Of a stretch of 64,000 nucleotides of DNA, positions 1-8,099 are shown in pieces. Numbering within the stretch: position 1 is the stretch's first letter; each line of letters begins with the position of its first letter. The position numbers and the translations under genes are program-made. Below the pieces are notes generated by a model. It was not told where the DNA came from and ran no database searches. It saw only the letters and a list, made by a program, of their open reading frames with translations. This DNA is from an uncultured Lachnospiraceae bacterium (GTDB taxonomy: Bacteria > Bacillota > Clostridia > Lachnospirales > Lachnospiraceae): NCBI GenBank assembly GCA_947630805.1, contig CANRIV010000001.1, forward strand, positions 1 through 64,000, in the 5' to 3' direction.

Positions 1-13
1 TTAATTATACCAA

Positions 14-47
14 AAAACAGCTATGAGCGCGAGCTCATAGCTGTTTT
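14..47 (-). terminator. Intrinsic terminator of the leftward HTH gene
   Basis: A perfect 15-bp stem (14-28 pairing with 33-47) with a 4-base loop. Read leftward it ends in a run of six T, so it should terminate the regulator gene that stops at 78. Read rightward the T-run is interrupted (TTTTCCTTTT), so it may also work weakly for a gene entering from the left. Confidence 0.85.
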
Positions 48-77
48 CCTTTTAGAGACTTTTTTTACAGCCCCTTT

Positions 78-1505
78 TTATTCTGTTTTTTCTGTTTCTA
101 ATTTTAATATTAAATCATTAAAAAGCAATTGCGTATATTTATCATTTAAATAAAATTTATTTCTAAGAACATAATCTTTGAAATTAGTAAAATCGGATAA
201 AAGAGTATTGCTGCAAAGCAAAATAATAAATTCTCCCATATATGGGTTTTCTGATTTGTCGAAACGTCCATATATCAGAGTGGTATATGGGGGAATTAAT
301 TCGATATGTATATTTTCCGGAAGGGAAATTCGATTATTATCAATTAAATAGAAAGATTGATTTTTCTCATTGTCTTCAATACATTTTTTTAATATTTTTA
401 TCCGATCTTGAGCAGAAAGTGGACTAGCAAATTTTGTTGGAAAATATCCTATTCGACCTTCTTGGGCAAAATTTGAAAATCCTTCCAGTGTATTCAGATG
501 AAGAAGGGATGGAGACTGTGCTTCAGTTAATTTAATCCATTCATAGTAACTGTTTATCACAAATTTTTTATCTGAAATGGAATCTTTTGCGATATTTTCC
601 AGGATATCCAGTGTCAGATATTTGGTCAGACAAGGCTCCGGACCGATGGAGGATTCAAAAGCGTGCTCAATATTTTGAGTCAGATATTCTTTTAATGCAA
701 ATACATCGTCAGGAAAAAAAGCAAGAGGAGTACATTGTATTAAGATAGACTCAGCTTTTTTAATCAGTTCTTTAACGACCGAAGTATCTAAAATTAATAA
801 TCCATTATTTAATGACTTGTTATATAAAACAACTCCTGAATTTGTGACAATAAAAAAAGGAAAAATATTATCCAGTTGAAGCGGATGATTATTATCATAG
901 TAAAAGTAAGTGTTAGCTTTATTGCAGGCGTATTTAATACTTCTGAAAAGATTTCTTAAATTATGGATATCAGATCCGATATTATCAAAGTTGATAATAT
1001 GAAAAATTTGCATATCATTGTTTTGTAATAAACACGAATAGATGATATTATCAACATCCTCCTGCTCAAAGGAAAAATTAGTGTATGTTACAGGAGAGCT
1101 TTTTTTAGAAGAAGCATTTAATATGTAAATAATAGAGTTCAGTAATTGTTCAGAATCAGTCAGATAATTAATGTTTGTATTATATGTCTGTATATGTTTC
1201 GGAAAAATGTAGTTGGAGTTGTCGTGAAGTTTTAGAGCTTTTAATTCAGAGATAATAAACTGAATTTTTTTATAATTTTCAGTACCGTATATTTCTTCGT
1301 AATAAGAATCTCTAAGCAATTCTTTTTGAATGTCTGAAAAAGGAAAATAATCTAACATTTTATGAAATTTGTCTTCAGGAAGTTTTTTCTTTCCTAAAAA
1401 AATATTATAAAGCCATCCCCTATTTAAATCAGTAATTTTGGAAAATAAACGAACGCTTGTCTCAGAATCGTTTATATATTGTTTTAAAAGTTGTCCAAAT
1501 CTCAT
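78..1505 (-). CDS. Helix-turn-helix regulator with large uncharacterised C-terminal region
   Basis: Predicted cytosolic DNA-binding protein of 475 residues. The first ~60 residues look like a divergent helix-turn-helix; the other ~400 match nothing I recognise, have no membrane segment, and may be a sensor or helical-repeat region. The start is placed at 1505 (MRFGQLLKQY) rather than an upstream in-frame ATG at 1526, because GGGAGG lies 7 bases before 1505. It is divergent from the tad pilus operon, and the shared 185-base gap holds an inverted repeat next to the operon's -35 box, so a role in controlling that operon (and perhaps itself) is inferred. The family assignment is tentative; the gene itself is clear from length, ribosome site and downstream terminator. 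Confidence 0.75.
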   Translation of the reverse strand: MRFGQLLKQYINDSETSVRLFSKITDLNRGWLYNIFLGKKKLPEDKFHKMLDYFPFSDIQKELLRDSYYEEIYGTENYKKIQFIISELKALKLHDNSNYIFPKHIQTYNTNINYLTDSEQLLNSIIYILNASSKKSSPVTYTNFSFEQEDVDNIIYSCLLQNNDMQIFHIINFDNIGSDIHNLRNLFRSIKYACNKANTYFYYDNNHPLQLDNIFPFFIVTNSGVVLYNKSLNNGLLILDTSVVKELIKKAESILIQCTPLAFFPDDVFALKEYLTQNIEHAFESSIGPEPCLTKYLTLDILENIAKDSISDKKFVINSYYEWIKLTEAQSPSLLHLNTLEGFSNFAQEGRIGYFPTKFASPLSAQDRIKILKKCIEDNEKNQSFYLIDNNRISLPENIHIELIPPYTTLIYGRFDKSENPYMGEFIILLCSNTLLSDFTNFKDYVLRNKFYLNDKYTQLLFNDLILKLETEKTE

Positions 1506-1574
1506 TGAAAGCCTCCCATTTGTCATATTCTGTCATTTAAGTAAAAATTATAAAATATTATGTGTTCGAGAAAA

Positions 1575-1620
1575 ATATGCTAACTAATGGAAAAATTTTA
1601 CAAATTTCAGGTTAGCAAAT
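1575..1620. promoter_or_regulatory. Inverted-repeat operator candidate in the divergent region
   Basis: Ten-base half-sites ATATGCTAAC (1575-1584) and GTTAGCAAAT (1611-1620) are inverted repeats matching at 9 of 10 positions, 36 bp centre to centre. The right half touches the -35 box of the rightward promoter. This suits a dimeric regulator, possibly the divergent HTH protein. Seen in sequence; the binding protein is inferred. Confidence 0.5.
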
Positions 1621-1648
1621 TGAAAGAAAAAGTCGAAATCTGTAAAAT
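1620..1648 (+). promoter_or_regulatory. Promoter of the tad operon
   Basis: TTGAAA (1620-1625), 17-base spacer, TAAAAT (1643-1648) preceded by TG (1641-1642). Transcription would begin near 1655, leaving a leader of about 35 bases before tadZ. It is the best sigma-A-like match in the divergent gap. Confidence 0.6.
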
Positions 1649-1690
1649 TATCACATAATATATTCTAATAAAATACACGAGGAATGGTAC

Positions 1691-2749
1691 ATGAAAATCA
1701 AAATTGCTTTATTGGAAAGAGACGCAAATTATCTGAAACGCCTCGTTATGGCTTTTAGCAGCAAGTATTCAGATAAGCTTGAAATACACTCATTTACAAA
1801 AAAAGAAAATGCGTTGGATAGTCTGGAAAGTGACAAAATAGATATTCTGATTTCCAGTGATGCTTTTACTGTGGATGAGAAGGAAATTCCTTCCCGGTGC
1901 GGACTTGCTTATTTTGTAGACAGTATGGGAATAGAAATGGTCCGGGGTCAAAAAGCTATTTGCAAATTCCAAAAAGCAGAGTTGATATATAAACAAATTT
2001 TAAGTATTTATGCCGAAAAAGCTTCTTCTCTTACAGGAAAGAAGTTTGGTGAATCTAATGTAAAGAGTATTTATTTCACATCTTTTAGCGGTGGAGTCGG
2101 ATGCTCATCTTTGGCTGCTGCCTATGCAATCAAATTGGCAAAAAACCATCAAAAAGTTCTCTATTTAAATTTGGAAAAGACAGGAGATCCGGAATTGTTC
2201 TTCCAGGGAGAGGGACAGTTTAATTTTAGTGATATTATCTATGCTTTAAAAAGTAAAAAAACAAATTTGGCAATAAAAATTGAAAGTACAGTAAAAACCT
2301 CAAAAGAAGAAGTAAATTATTTTGCTGCTTCAAAAATGGCATTAGATGTTATGGAATTGAAAGTAGGAGAGGTAGACATCCTACTGGATGAGGTCGTCAC
2401 TTGCGGTTATCAGTTCATAATTATAGATGCCGGATTTCATTTTGATGAAATGAGTTATCTGTTGTGGAAAAAAGCAGATGAAGTAGTAATCGTGTCAGAT
2501 GGAAGTGAAATTGCAAATTCCAAATTTGACAGAGCGTATCAATCTCTGAATATTGTTCAGGAACAGGATGAAAAATTTCGCTTGGAAAAAGCAAACTTAA
2601 TATATAACAAATTCAGTAATAAAACCTGTAAAACAATGACCGGCTTGAGGATAAATGATTTAGGTGGAATTCCCCGGTATGAACATGCGATGACAAAACA
2701 GATTGTGGAACAGATTTCTTCTCTGAATGTTTTAGATAAACTTTTATAA
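1691..2749 (+). CDS. tadZ: TadZ/CpaE-like pilus localisation ATPase
   Basis: First gene of the pilus operon. TadZ/CpaE proteins are MinD/ParA relatives that place the Tad machinery at a site in the cell and recruit its ATPase. Residues 1-100 resemble a degenerate response-regulator receiver domain; residues ~126-352 are the MinD-like domain. The P-loop reads FSGGVGCSS (132-140): the usual lysine before the Thr/Ser is Cys138, so nucleotide hydrolysis may be weak or absent. Atypical P-loops are known in TadZ. A later segment (IIIDAGFHFD) fits the switch II/Walker B position. At 352 residues the length is normal. A gap of 38 bases leads to tadA. Identification rests on fold pattern and gene order. 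Confidence 0.85.
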   Translation: MKIKIALLERDANYLKRLVMAFSSKYSDKLEIHSFTKKENALDSLESDKIDILISSDAFTVDEKEIPSRCGLAYFVDSMGIEMVRGQKAICKFQKAELIYKQILSIYAEKASSLTGKKFGESNVKSIYFTSFSGGVGCSSLAAAYAIKLAKNHQKVLYLNLEKTGDPELFFQGEGQFNFSDIIYALKSKKTNLAIKIESTVKTSKEEVNYFAASKMALDVMELKVGEVDILLDEVVTCGYQFIIIDAGFHFDEMSYLLWKKADEVVIVSDGSEIANSKFDRAYQSLNIVQEQDEKFRLEKANLIYNKFSNKTCKTMTGLRINDLGGIPRYEHAMTKQIVEQISSLNVLDKLL

Positions 2750-2787
2750 GAGCAATTAAGGCGTACAAGTGATGAGGGATAGGATTT

Positions 2788-4026
2788 ATGGATGAAATAT
2801 TTGAGGAGAATCTTGTTTCAGAAATAAGAAAATATGTGACAGAATATCTGCCATTGAGCCAGATGTCTGATGAAGAACTGGAAGAGAAAATAGAAGAAAT
2901 CGTGGCAGAAAAAACCAGCACAATCTATTTTCCGATTGAAAAGAAACTGGATGTCGTACAGAAAGTGTATAGCTCCATTAGAGGTCTGGGACTTCTTGAT
3001 ACAATTATGAATGATGAAAATATAACAGAAGTAATGATAAATGGACCGGAAAATATTTTCATCGAAAAAAACGGAAGACTGATTAAAATGGATCAGCAGT
3101 TTGAAAGCCAGAGGAGACTGGAAGATATTATACAAAGAATTGTAGGCCAGGCAGGACGTGAAGTAAATCAGGCAAATCCAATCTGTGATACAAGATTGCA
3201 GGACGGCTCCCGTGTTAATGTGGTGCTTCCGCCTATTGCATTGTGTGGACCGACAATGACGATTCGAAAATTTTCAAAGGATCCGATGACGATTGAAAAA
3301 TTGATTGAATATGGTTCGCTCACACAGGAAATTGCTGACAAGTTAAAACTTTTGGTCCAGGCAAAATATAACATTTTTGTATGTGGCGGAACTGGCTCGG
3401 GAAAAACCACATTTTTAAATGCCCTGTCAAACTATATTCCACATGACGAGAGAATTATTACAATAGAAGACTCTGCTGAATTACAGATTAAAGGGGTAGA
3501 TAATCTGGTAAGCCTTGAAACAAGAAATGCCAATGCTTCCGGAGCGGGAGAAATAACAATAAGAGATTTAATTAAATCTTCGCTTCGAATGAGACCGGAA
3601 AGAATTGTCGTAGGAGAAGTGCGAGGCGGAGAAGCGCTGGATATGCTTCAGGCAATGAATACAGGACATGACGGATCTCTGTCAACAGGACATGGAAACA
3701 GTACCCATGATATGTTGAGCCGTTTGGAAACTATGGTATTACAGGGAGCAGAAGGGCTTCCGCTGGAAGCGATAAGACAGCAGATAGGATCGGCGCTTGA
3801 TATTATGATTCACCTGTCAAGACTTCGTGATAAATCCAGAAAAACAATGGAAATAACAGAGGTACTTGGGTATGAGGACGGCGAAATAAAATTAAATCCA
3901 TTATATGTATTTGAAGAAGATGAAAACAGCACGCTGGAAAAAGTTTCCGGAAGTCTGGTGCGGACGGAAAATCCAATGCAGAATACATTGAAACTGCAAC
4001 TGTCAGGAATAAGAGTACAAATATAG
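2788..4026 (+). CDS. tadA: TadA/CpaF secretion ATPase
   Basis: Hexameric cytoplasmic ATPase of the type II/IV secretion superfamily that powers Flp pilus assembly. The 412-residue protein has a helical N-terminal domain (1-~60), then the RecA-like core. Walker A is GGTGSGKT (200-207, Lys206), an acidic segment ITIEDSAEL follows at ~224-232, the Walker B-like GEVRGGEA is at ~276-283, and the His box TGHDGSLSTGHGNS comes just after. All catalytic elements are intact. The last ~45 residues form a variable tail. Base composition here is balanced like the downstream signalling genes, unlike the very AT-rich tadB that follows 11 bases later. Confidence 0.96.
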   Translation: MDEIFEENLVSEIRKYVTEYLPLSQMSDEELEEKIEEIVAEKTSTIYFPIEKKLDVVQKVYSSIRGLGLLDTIMNDENITEVMINGPENIFIEKNGRLIKMDQQFESQRRLEDIIQRIVGQAGREVNQANPICDTRLQDGSRVNVVLPPIALCGPTMTIRKFSKDPMTIEKLIEYGSLTQEIADKLKLLVQAKYNIFVCGGTGSGKTTFLNALSNYIPHDERIITIEDSAELQIKGVDNLVSLETRNANASGAGEITIRDLIKSSLRMRPERIVVGEVRGGEALDMLQAMNTGHDGSLSTGHGNSTHDMLSRLETMVLQGAEGLPLEAIRQQIGSALDIMIHLSRLRDKSRKTMEITEVLGYEDGEIKLNPLYVFEEDENSTLEKVSGSLVRTENPMQNTLKLQLSGIRVQI

Positions 4027-4037
4027 TGAGGTAACAT

Positions 4038-4886
4038 ATGGCGAAGAAGAAAAAAGATTTGGAACCGCAGTATTATTATTCAAAATTGAATAATCCAATG
4101 ATAAATTACAATGTTTACTATATGTCTCTAAAAGAAAAAATAGCTTATACGTTAATATCAATGGTTGCAGGTGGCATAGTAGGATTTATATTTTATGGTA
4201 ACTTATTTATGAACAATGGGGAAGCTACTTTCGCAACACAAATCAGTAATACTGTAGTTATATTAGGAGTGGGTATTATTGCATCTAAAATATTTATACC
4301 TATAGTACAAGAAAATTTGAAAGAAAAGAGACAAACTCAACTAAAGATGCAATTTAGAGATATGCTAGATTCGTTAGCTACTTCCTTTACATCTGGTGAT
4401 AATGCAATGAATGCCTTTCACAATGCGTATGAGGATGTAAAAAGACAGTATTCCAGTGAAAGTCTAATAGCAAAAGAACTATACGAAATAATTATAGGAA
4501 TGGACAATAATATTTCATTAGAAGAATCATTAAATGATTTCGCATTTAGAAGCGGTTTAGAAGACATAAAAGACTTTACAAATGTTTTTAATATAGCATA
4601 TGAAAAAGGCGGAGACATGAAAAATGTCGTAAGAAATTGCTACAATCTTATAGGTGAAAAAATAGAAATACAAGAAGAGATAAAAACTAAAATAACATCA
4701 AATAAAACACAACAGAGAATTATGAGTGTTGCGCCTATAATTATTGTGGGATTTTTGAAAATGTCTAGTAGTTCTTTTGCAGAAAATTTTGCAACTGTAA
4801 AAGGCGTTGTTGTAATTACTGTGGCTATAGGTATATTTATAGGTGCTTACAAATATGGAGAAAAAATTACAGATATAAAGGGATAA
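4038..4886 (+). CDS. tadB: TadB-like inner-membrane platform protein (T2SSF family)
   Basis: One of two polytopic proteins forming the membrane platform on which TadA acts. The 282-residue protein has a lysine-rich start, two N-terminal membrane segments (~34-55 and ~68-90), a cytoplasmic type II secretion F domain (~100-225) and a C-terminal hydrophobic pair (~233-275). GAGGT sits five bases before ATG. It is followed by tadC with a 3-base gap. From this gene on the DNA is far more AT-rich (12 G+C of 60 in 4081-4140), which may mark a recombination boundary. TadB rather than TadC is assigned by order. Confidence 0.85.
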   Translation: MAKKKKDLEPQYYYSKLNNPMINYNVYYMSLKEKIAYTLISMVAGGIVGFIFYGNLFMNNGEATFATQISNTVVILGVGIIASKIFIPIVQENLKEKRQTQLKMQFRDMLDSLATSFTSGDNAMNAFHNAYEDVKRQYSSESLIAKELYEIIIGMDNNISLEESLNDFAFRSGLEDIKDFTNVFNIAYEKGGDMKNVVRNCYNLIGEKIEIQEEIKTKITSNKTQQRIMSVAPIIIVGFLKMSSSSFAENFATVKGVVVITVAIGIFIGAYKYGEKITDIKG

Positions 4887-4889
4887 CAA

Positions 4890-5762
4890 ATGGAAAGATT
4901 ATTTTGTCTGATTATAGCAAGCGTAATGTGTATATTATTTGTTTTAATGCACAAAAAAGGAAAAAAATATTCAATGCTAATAGATAATGCAGAAGAAAAA
5001 GAATTTCTTTTAAAAGATCTATATACAGTAGGATTTGGATGGCAAGAAACAATATCTTCATTATCATATGAGAGTCCATTAGCTCAAAAAATGAAAAGAG
5101 AGTTAGTTGTAATATATGATAAAAAGTATTGTGAGTTTTATTGTCGCTTATTTTTGGCGCAAGCGTATACATTTGCTCATCTAATCATATTCTTTTCTGC
5201 TATTTTGGCTGGAAATTTAGATGGAATTATTTCTATTCTGCTTTTATTGGTTGGAATTGTAATAGGTGTAGCCGTGGCTGCAAATTCAATAAAAATACCG
5301 GCTGAAAAAGTGAAGAACAATGCAAATAAGTATATTATAGAGTTTCCGAATATGGTTTCAAAATTAGCTCTTATGATTAATTCAGGCATGATATTAAGAG
5401 AAGCTTGGTTTTATATCGCAGAGACTTCAATTGGAAGTATTGGAAGCTTAGTTAAAAAAACCTGTCAGCTTATGCAAAACGGAAAGTCCGATATTGAAGC
5501 TATATCTTACTTCGGAGAAAAATCCGGGTCAAAAGAATTAAAAAAATTTTCTGCCTCGTTAATTCAGGGTATGAGTAAAGGTAATGCCGAATTAGCAGAT
5601 GTTTTGTTAAAACAGTCAGAAGAATTATGGGAGAGGAAAAGGCAATTATTATTACAAGAAGGTGAATTGGCGGCAACTAAGTTAGTTATTCCTACAGCAT
5701 TGATGTTTGCCGGAGTTATATTAATAATAGTAGGTACATGTATTTCCGGATTATCGATGTAA
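4890..5762 (+). CDS. tadC: TadC-like inner-membrane platform protein (T2SSF family)
   Basis: Second platform protein, 290 residues. It has an N-terminal membrane segment (1-20), two adjacent segments at ~88-125, a F-type cytoplasmic domain (~150-255) with the pattern FPNMVSKLALMINSGM that resembles the T2SSF core, and a C-terminal membrane segment (~265-288, ending in CISGLSM). TadB and TadC are thought to form a heteromeric platform for pilin extrusion. Its position after tadB and before the pilin is standard for tad loci. AT-rich like its neighbours. Confidence 0.85.
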   Translation: MERLFCLIIASVMCILFVLMHKKGKKYSMLIDNAEEKEFLLKDLYTVGFGWQETISSLSYESPLAQKMKRELVVIYDKKYCEFYCRLFLAQAYTFAHLIIFFSAILAGNLDGIISILLLLVGIVIGVAVAANSIKIPAEKVKNNANKYIIEFPNMVSKLALMINSGMILREAWFYIAETSIGSIGSLVKKTCQLMQNGKSDIEAISYFGEKSGSKELKKFSASLIQGMSKGNAELADVLLKQSEELWERKRQLLLQEGELAATKLVIPTALMFAGVILIIVGTCISGLSM

Positions 5763-5807
5763 ATAAAATTTACATAAATTAAGTAAGAAAGAAAGGAGGA
5801 CAAGAAA

Positions 5808-6032
5808 ATGAAAAAAATTATGGATAATCTAATGATTAAAATGAGCTTAAAAATGAATTTACTTGCAGAAAGCCTAAGAAAGGAAAACGGAGATACAAAC
5901 TTTATTTCTATTATTATTGTATTAGGTATTGTATTGGCATTGGTAGTAGTATTCAGAGGATATATAACAACTATTTTAGGTAAAATCTCAAATGCGGTAA
6001 ATTCATTTTCTAATGATCCATTTCCACAGTAA
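5808..6032 (+). CDS. flp: Flp-type (type IVb) small pilin
   Basis: Likely structural subunit of the pilus. The 74-residue precursor has a hydrophilic leader, a Gly at 28 as the probable prepilin-peptidase site, and a hydrophobic helix at ~32-49 followed by a short amphipathic tail; the mature pilin would be 46 residues, normal for Flp. The mature start is DTNFI, so the Glu normally found at position +5 of type IV pilins is missing (Ile instead). A very strong AAGGAGG ribosome site precedes the start, and a perfect 17-bp stem-loop follows the stop; both suit high expression. Identified by size, hydrophobic pattern and position between tadC and the prepilin peptidase. Confidence 0.8.
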   Translation: MKKIMDNLMIKMSLKMNLLAESLRKENGDTNFISIIIVLGIVLALVVVFRGYITTILGKISNAVNSFSNDPFPQ

Positions 6033-6039
6033 ATCAAAG

Positions 6040-6082
6040 AAATACAACTCCAATCAATTTAAATATGATTGGAGTTGTATTT
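6040..6082 (+). other. Perfect stem-loop between pilin and prepilin peptidase genes
   Basis: A 17-bp perfect stem (6040-6056 with 6066-6082) and a 9-base loop start 8 bases after the pilin stop. No T-run follows: the next bases are AAAGGAG, the ribosome site of the next gene. It is therefore more likely an RNA stabiliser or processing site, or a partial terminator, that raises pilin mRNA over the downstream message. Confidence 0.7.
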
Positions 6083-6093
6083 AAAGGAGAAGA

Positions 6094-6738
6094 ATGATTA
6101 TTAAAATTTTGTTAGGTGCTATTGGTGTTTTGATTAGTCTTATATTTTTTTATTGGACTAGTGCAAATACAAGAATAAAAATATTACAAAGCAATGATCC
6201 ATTTTTAAGATTTAATCCTTTTATTATGGGAACGCTTGTCTTTATATCACTATTTTTGGCAGAAAAATATACTACTGAAAAAATAGATATATTAAAAATA
6301 TTTATTGTTTTGCTGGGGTGTGGAATTGCTGCTATATGGGATAGAGCAAAAAAAATTATACCTAATAAACTTATTATTGTAATGATAGTAATAAGAGTTG
6401 TTATCTTCATATTTGAATTTATATTCAGAAACACTGTTATATTTCAAATTATAATCAATAGTTTGCTTGGATTGGGGATAAGTTTTTTGTTATTGTCTAT
6501 ATTTTCTATTTTGTCTAAGGGCGGATTAGGAATGGGAGATGTGAAATTGATATCAACAATAGGATTTTACTGTGGAACTTATTTAGTATTTAATAGTGTA
6601 TTTATTAGTTTAGTTTTATGCACAATTATATCTGTTATATCTATATTAGTTAAGAAAAGGAAAATAAAAGATAAAGTGGCATTTGGACCCTATATATTTA
6701 TAGGGGTAGTTGTTAGTGTGATGATAGGAGCTTTTTAA
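6094..6738 (+). CDS. tadV: Prepilin peptidase, A24 family (TadV/CpaA-like)
   Basis: Membrane aspartyl protease that cleaves the leaders of Flp pilin and TadE-like minor pilins. The 214-residue protein is almost entirely hydrophobic with about six membrane segments. The two catalytic aspartates are Asp83 (in WDRAKKIIPNKL) and Asp149 (in the GxGD motif GLGMGDVKL). There is no N-terminal methyltransferase domain, as expected for the short TadV/CpaA form. The start has GGAG four bases upstream. Very AT-rich (12 G+C of 60 in 6361-6420). Confidence 0.92.
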   Translation: MIIKILLGAIGVLISLIFFYWTSANTRIKILQSNDPFLRFNPFIMGTLVFISLFLAEKYTTEKIDILKIFIVLLGCGIAAIWDRAKKIIPNKLIIVMIVIRVVIFIFEFIFRNTVIFQIIINSLLGLGISFLLLSIFSILSKGGLGMGDVKLISTIGFYCGTYLVFNSVFISLVLCTIISVISILVKKRKIKDKVAFGPYIFIGVVVSVMIGAF

Positions 6739-6749
6739 AAGGTGGCAAT

Positions 6750-8093
6750 ATGAATAAATATAATAAAGTAGTAATTGTAGTTATGATAGTGTTGACGGTG
6801 TTTGGGTGGCAACAATATCTTGCTACGCAAACAAGTAAACGAGTAGAATACAATAAAAATATAAATATGGGAAACGAAAAATTGAGTAAGGAATTGTATC
6901 AAGAAGCATTTAAATATTATGAAAATGCGTATGCTGTAATTCCAACGGAAACTGCTATCAAAAAGGAAATAGAGGCATATGCAAAGTACTATGAAAAGGA
7001 AAAATCGTATGAATTATATTCAAATTTTAAAGGTATATTAGCCACAGCGTGTAAAAGAATTCCCAAAGAAAAAAGCATATGGGAAAAAAGATTAGAATTA
7101 GCACTAGAAAATGAAGAATACGATGAAGCACAGTCAGTATACAAAAAAATAGTGGATTCTGGTTTGAAAAGTAAAAAAATAACCGAGTTAAAGAAAGCCT
7201 TGACTTATGTATATGAAACAAGTTCTTCTTCTTTTACAAAATATAAAGAAAATACAAATGGAACATATGCAACATGCTTAGGAACGGAGTGGAGGGTTAT
7301 TAATGAAATAGGAGAAAATGTTTCAGGAAATAATAAATATTTAGATATGGGTCAGGTAAACAAAGAAAATATATTTCTGTGTATGCGTGATAATACAGAA
7401 ATTAATTTTATGGACACTGATGGAATTGTAAAGGGAATTGTAAAAGAAAAAGTAACAAATTGTGGGATGTATAACTGTAGATTATGTCCTGTAACTATAA
7501 ATAATGAATATTATTATATTGATATTGATGGAAATAAAAAACTTGGTCCATATTTATTTGCGGGAACATTTGAAAAAAATAAGGCAGCAGTACAGGATAA
7601 AGATGGAAAATGGGGCATTATAAATATAAAAGGAGAGTACATTGTTCAACCCAAATATGAAGATATTAAGTTGACAGAATCTGGAGGATATACATTATCT
7701 GAAAAGGTAATCGCAAAAGAAAATGGAAAATATAATATTTATAATGAAAATTTAAACAAAATTATTGTAAATATAGATGCTGATAATATGGGAATCCTCA
7801 CGAAAGATGGTATTGTTTCCTATGAAAAAGAGGATAAATGGGGGTATGTATCTTTAAAAGGAAAAATTATAATCACTCCTCAATATTATGGAGCAAAAAG
7901 TTTTTCTAATGGGTTTGCAGCAGTACAAGTTAAAGAAAATTTTTGGAAAATAATTTCTAAAGATAATGAATTTATTTTAGATGAAGAATTTTATGATGCA
8001 GGTTATATGAATAAATCGGGAGGATTAATAGTTAGTAAACGAGCAGGTTTATATGAACTGTTGGTTTTTAAATATCCAGAAATGTTTGAATAG
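6750..8093 (+). CDS. WG-repeat membrane protein with N-terminal helical repeats
   Basis: 447 residues with one N-terminal membrane segment (~6-24), a helical TPR-like part (~35-150) and a beta-rich C-terminal half carrying WG repeats, for example KDGKWGIINIKGEYIVQPKY and EDKWGYVSLKGKIIITPQYY, plus degenerate copies. WG-repeat proteins are widespread in Firmicutes and Bacteroidetes but poorly characterised. With a single N-terminal anchor the bulk should be outside the cell. It lies between prepilin peptidase and TadE-like genes, same strand and tight spacing, so it is probably an accessory part of the pilus machine. AAAGGTGG precedes the start. Confidence 0.8.
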   Translation: MNKYNKVVIVVMIVLTVFGWQQYLATQTSKRVEYNKNINMGNEKLSKELYQEAFKYYENAYAVIPTETAIKKEIEAYAKYYEKEKSYELYSNFKGILATACKRIPKEKSIWEKRLELALENEEYDEAQSVYKKIVDSGLKSKKITELKKALTYVYETSSSSFTKYKENTNGTYATCLGTEWRVINEIGENVSGNNKYLDMGQVNKENIFLCMRDNTEINFMDTDGIVKGIVKEKVTNCGMYNCRLCPVTINNEYYYIDIDGNKKLGPYLFAGTFEKNKAAVQDKDGKWGIINIKGEYIVQPKYEDIKLTESGGYTLSEKVIAKENGKYNIYNENLNKIIVNIDADNMGILTKDGIVSYEKEDKWGYVSLKGKIIITPQYYGAKSFSNGFAAVQVKENFWKIISKDNEFILDEEFYDAGYMNKSGGLIVSKRAGLYELLVFKYPEMFE

Positions 8094-8099
8094 GAGTAG

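Noticed and set aside
6040-6082. Stem-loop after the pilin as an operon-ending terminator
   Set aside because: No T-run follows and the next gene's ribosome site begins at once; kept as a stability or processing element.
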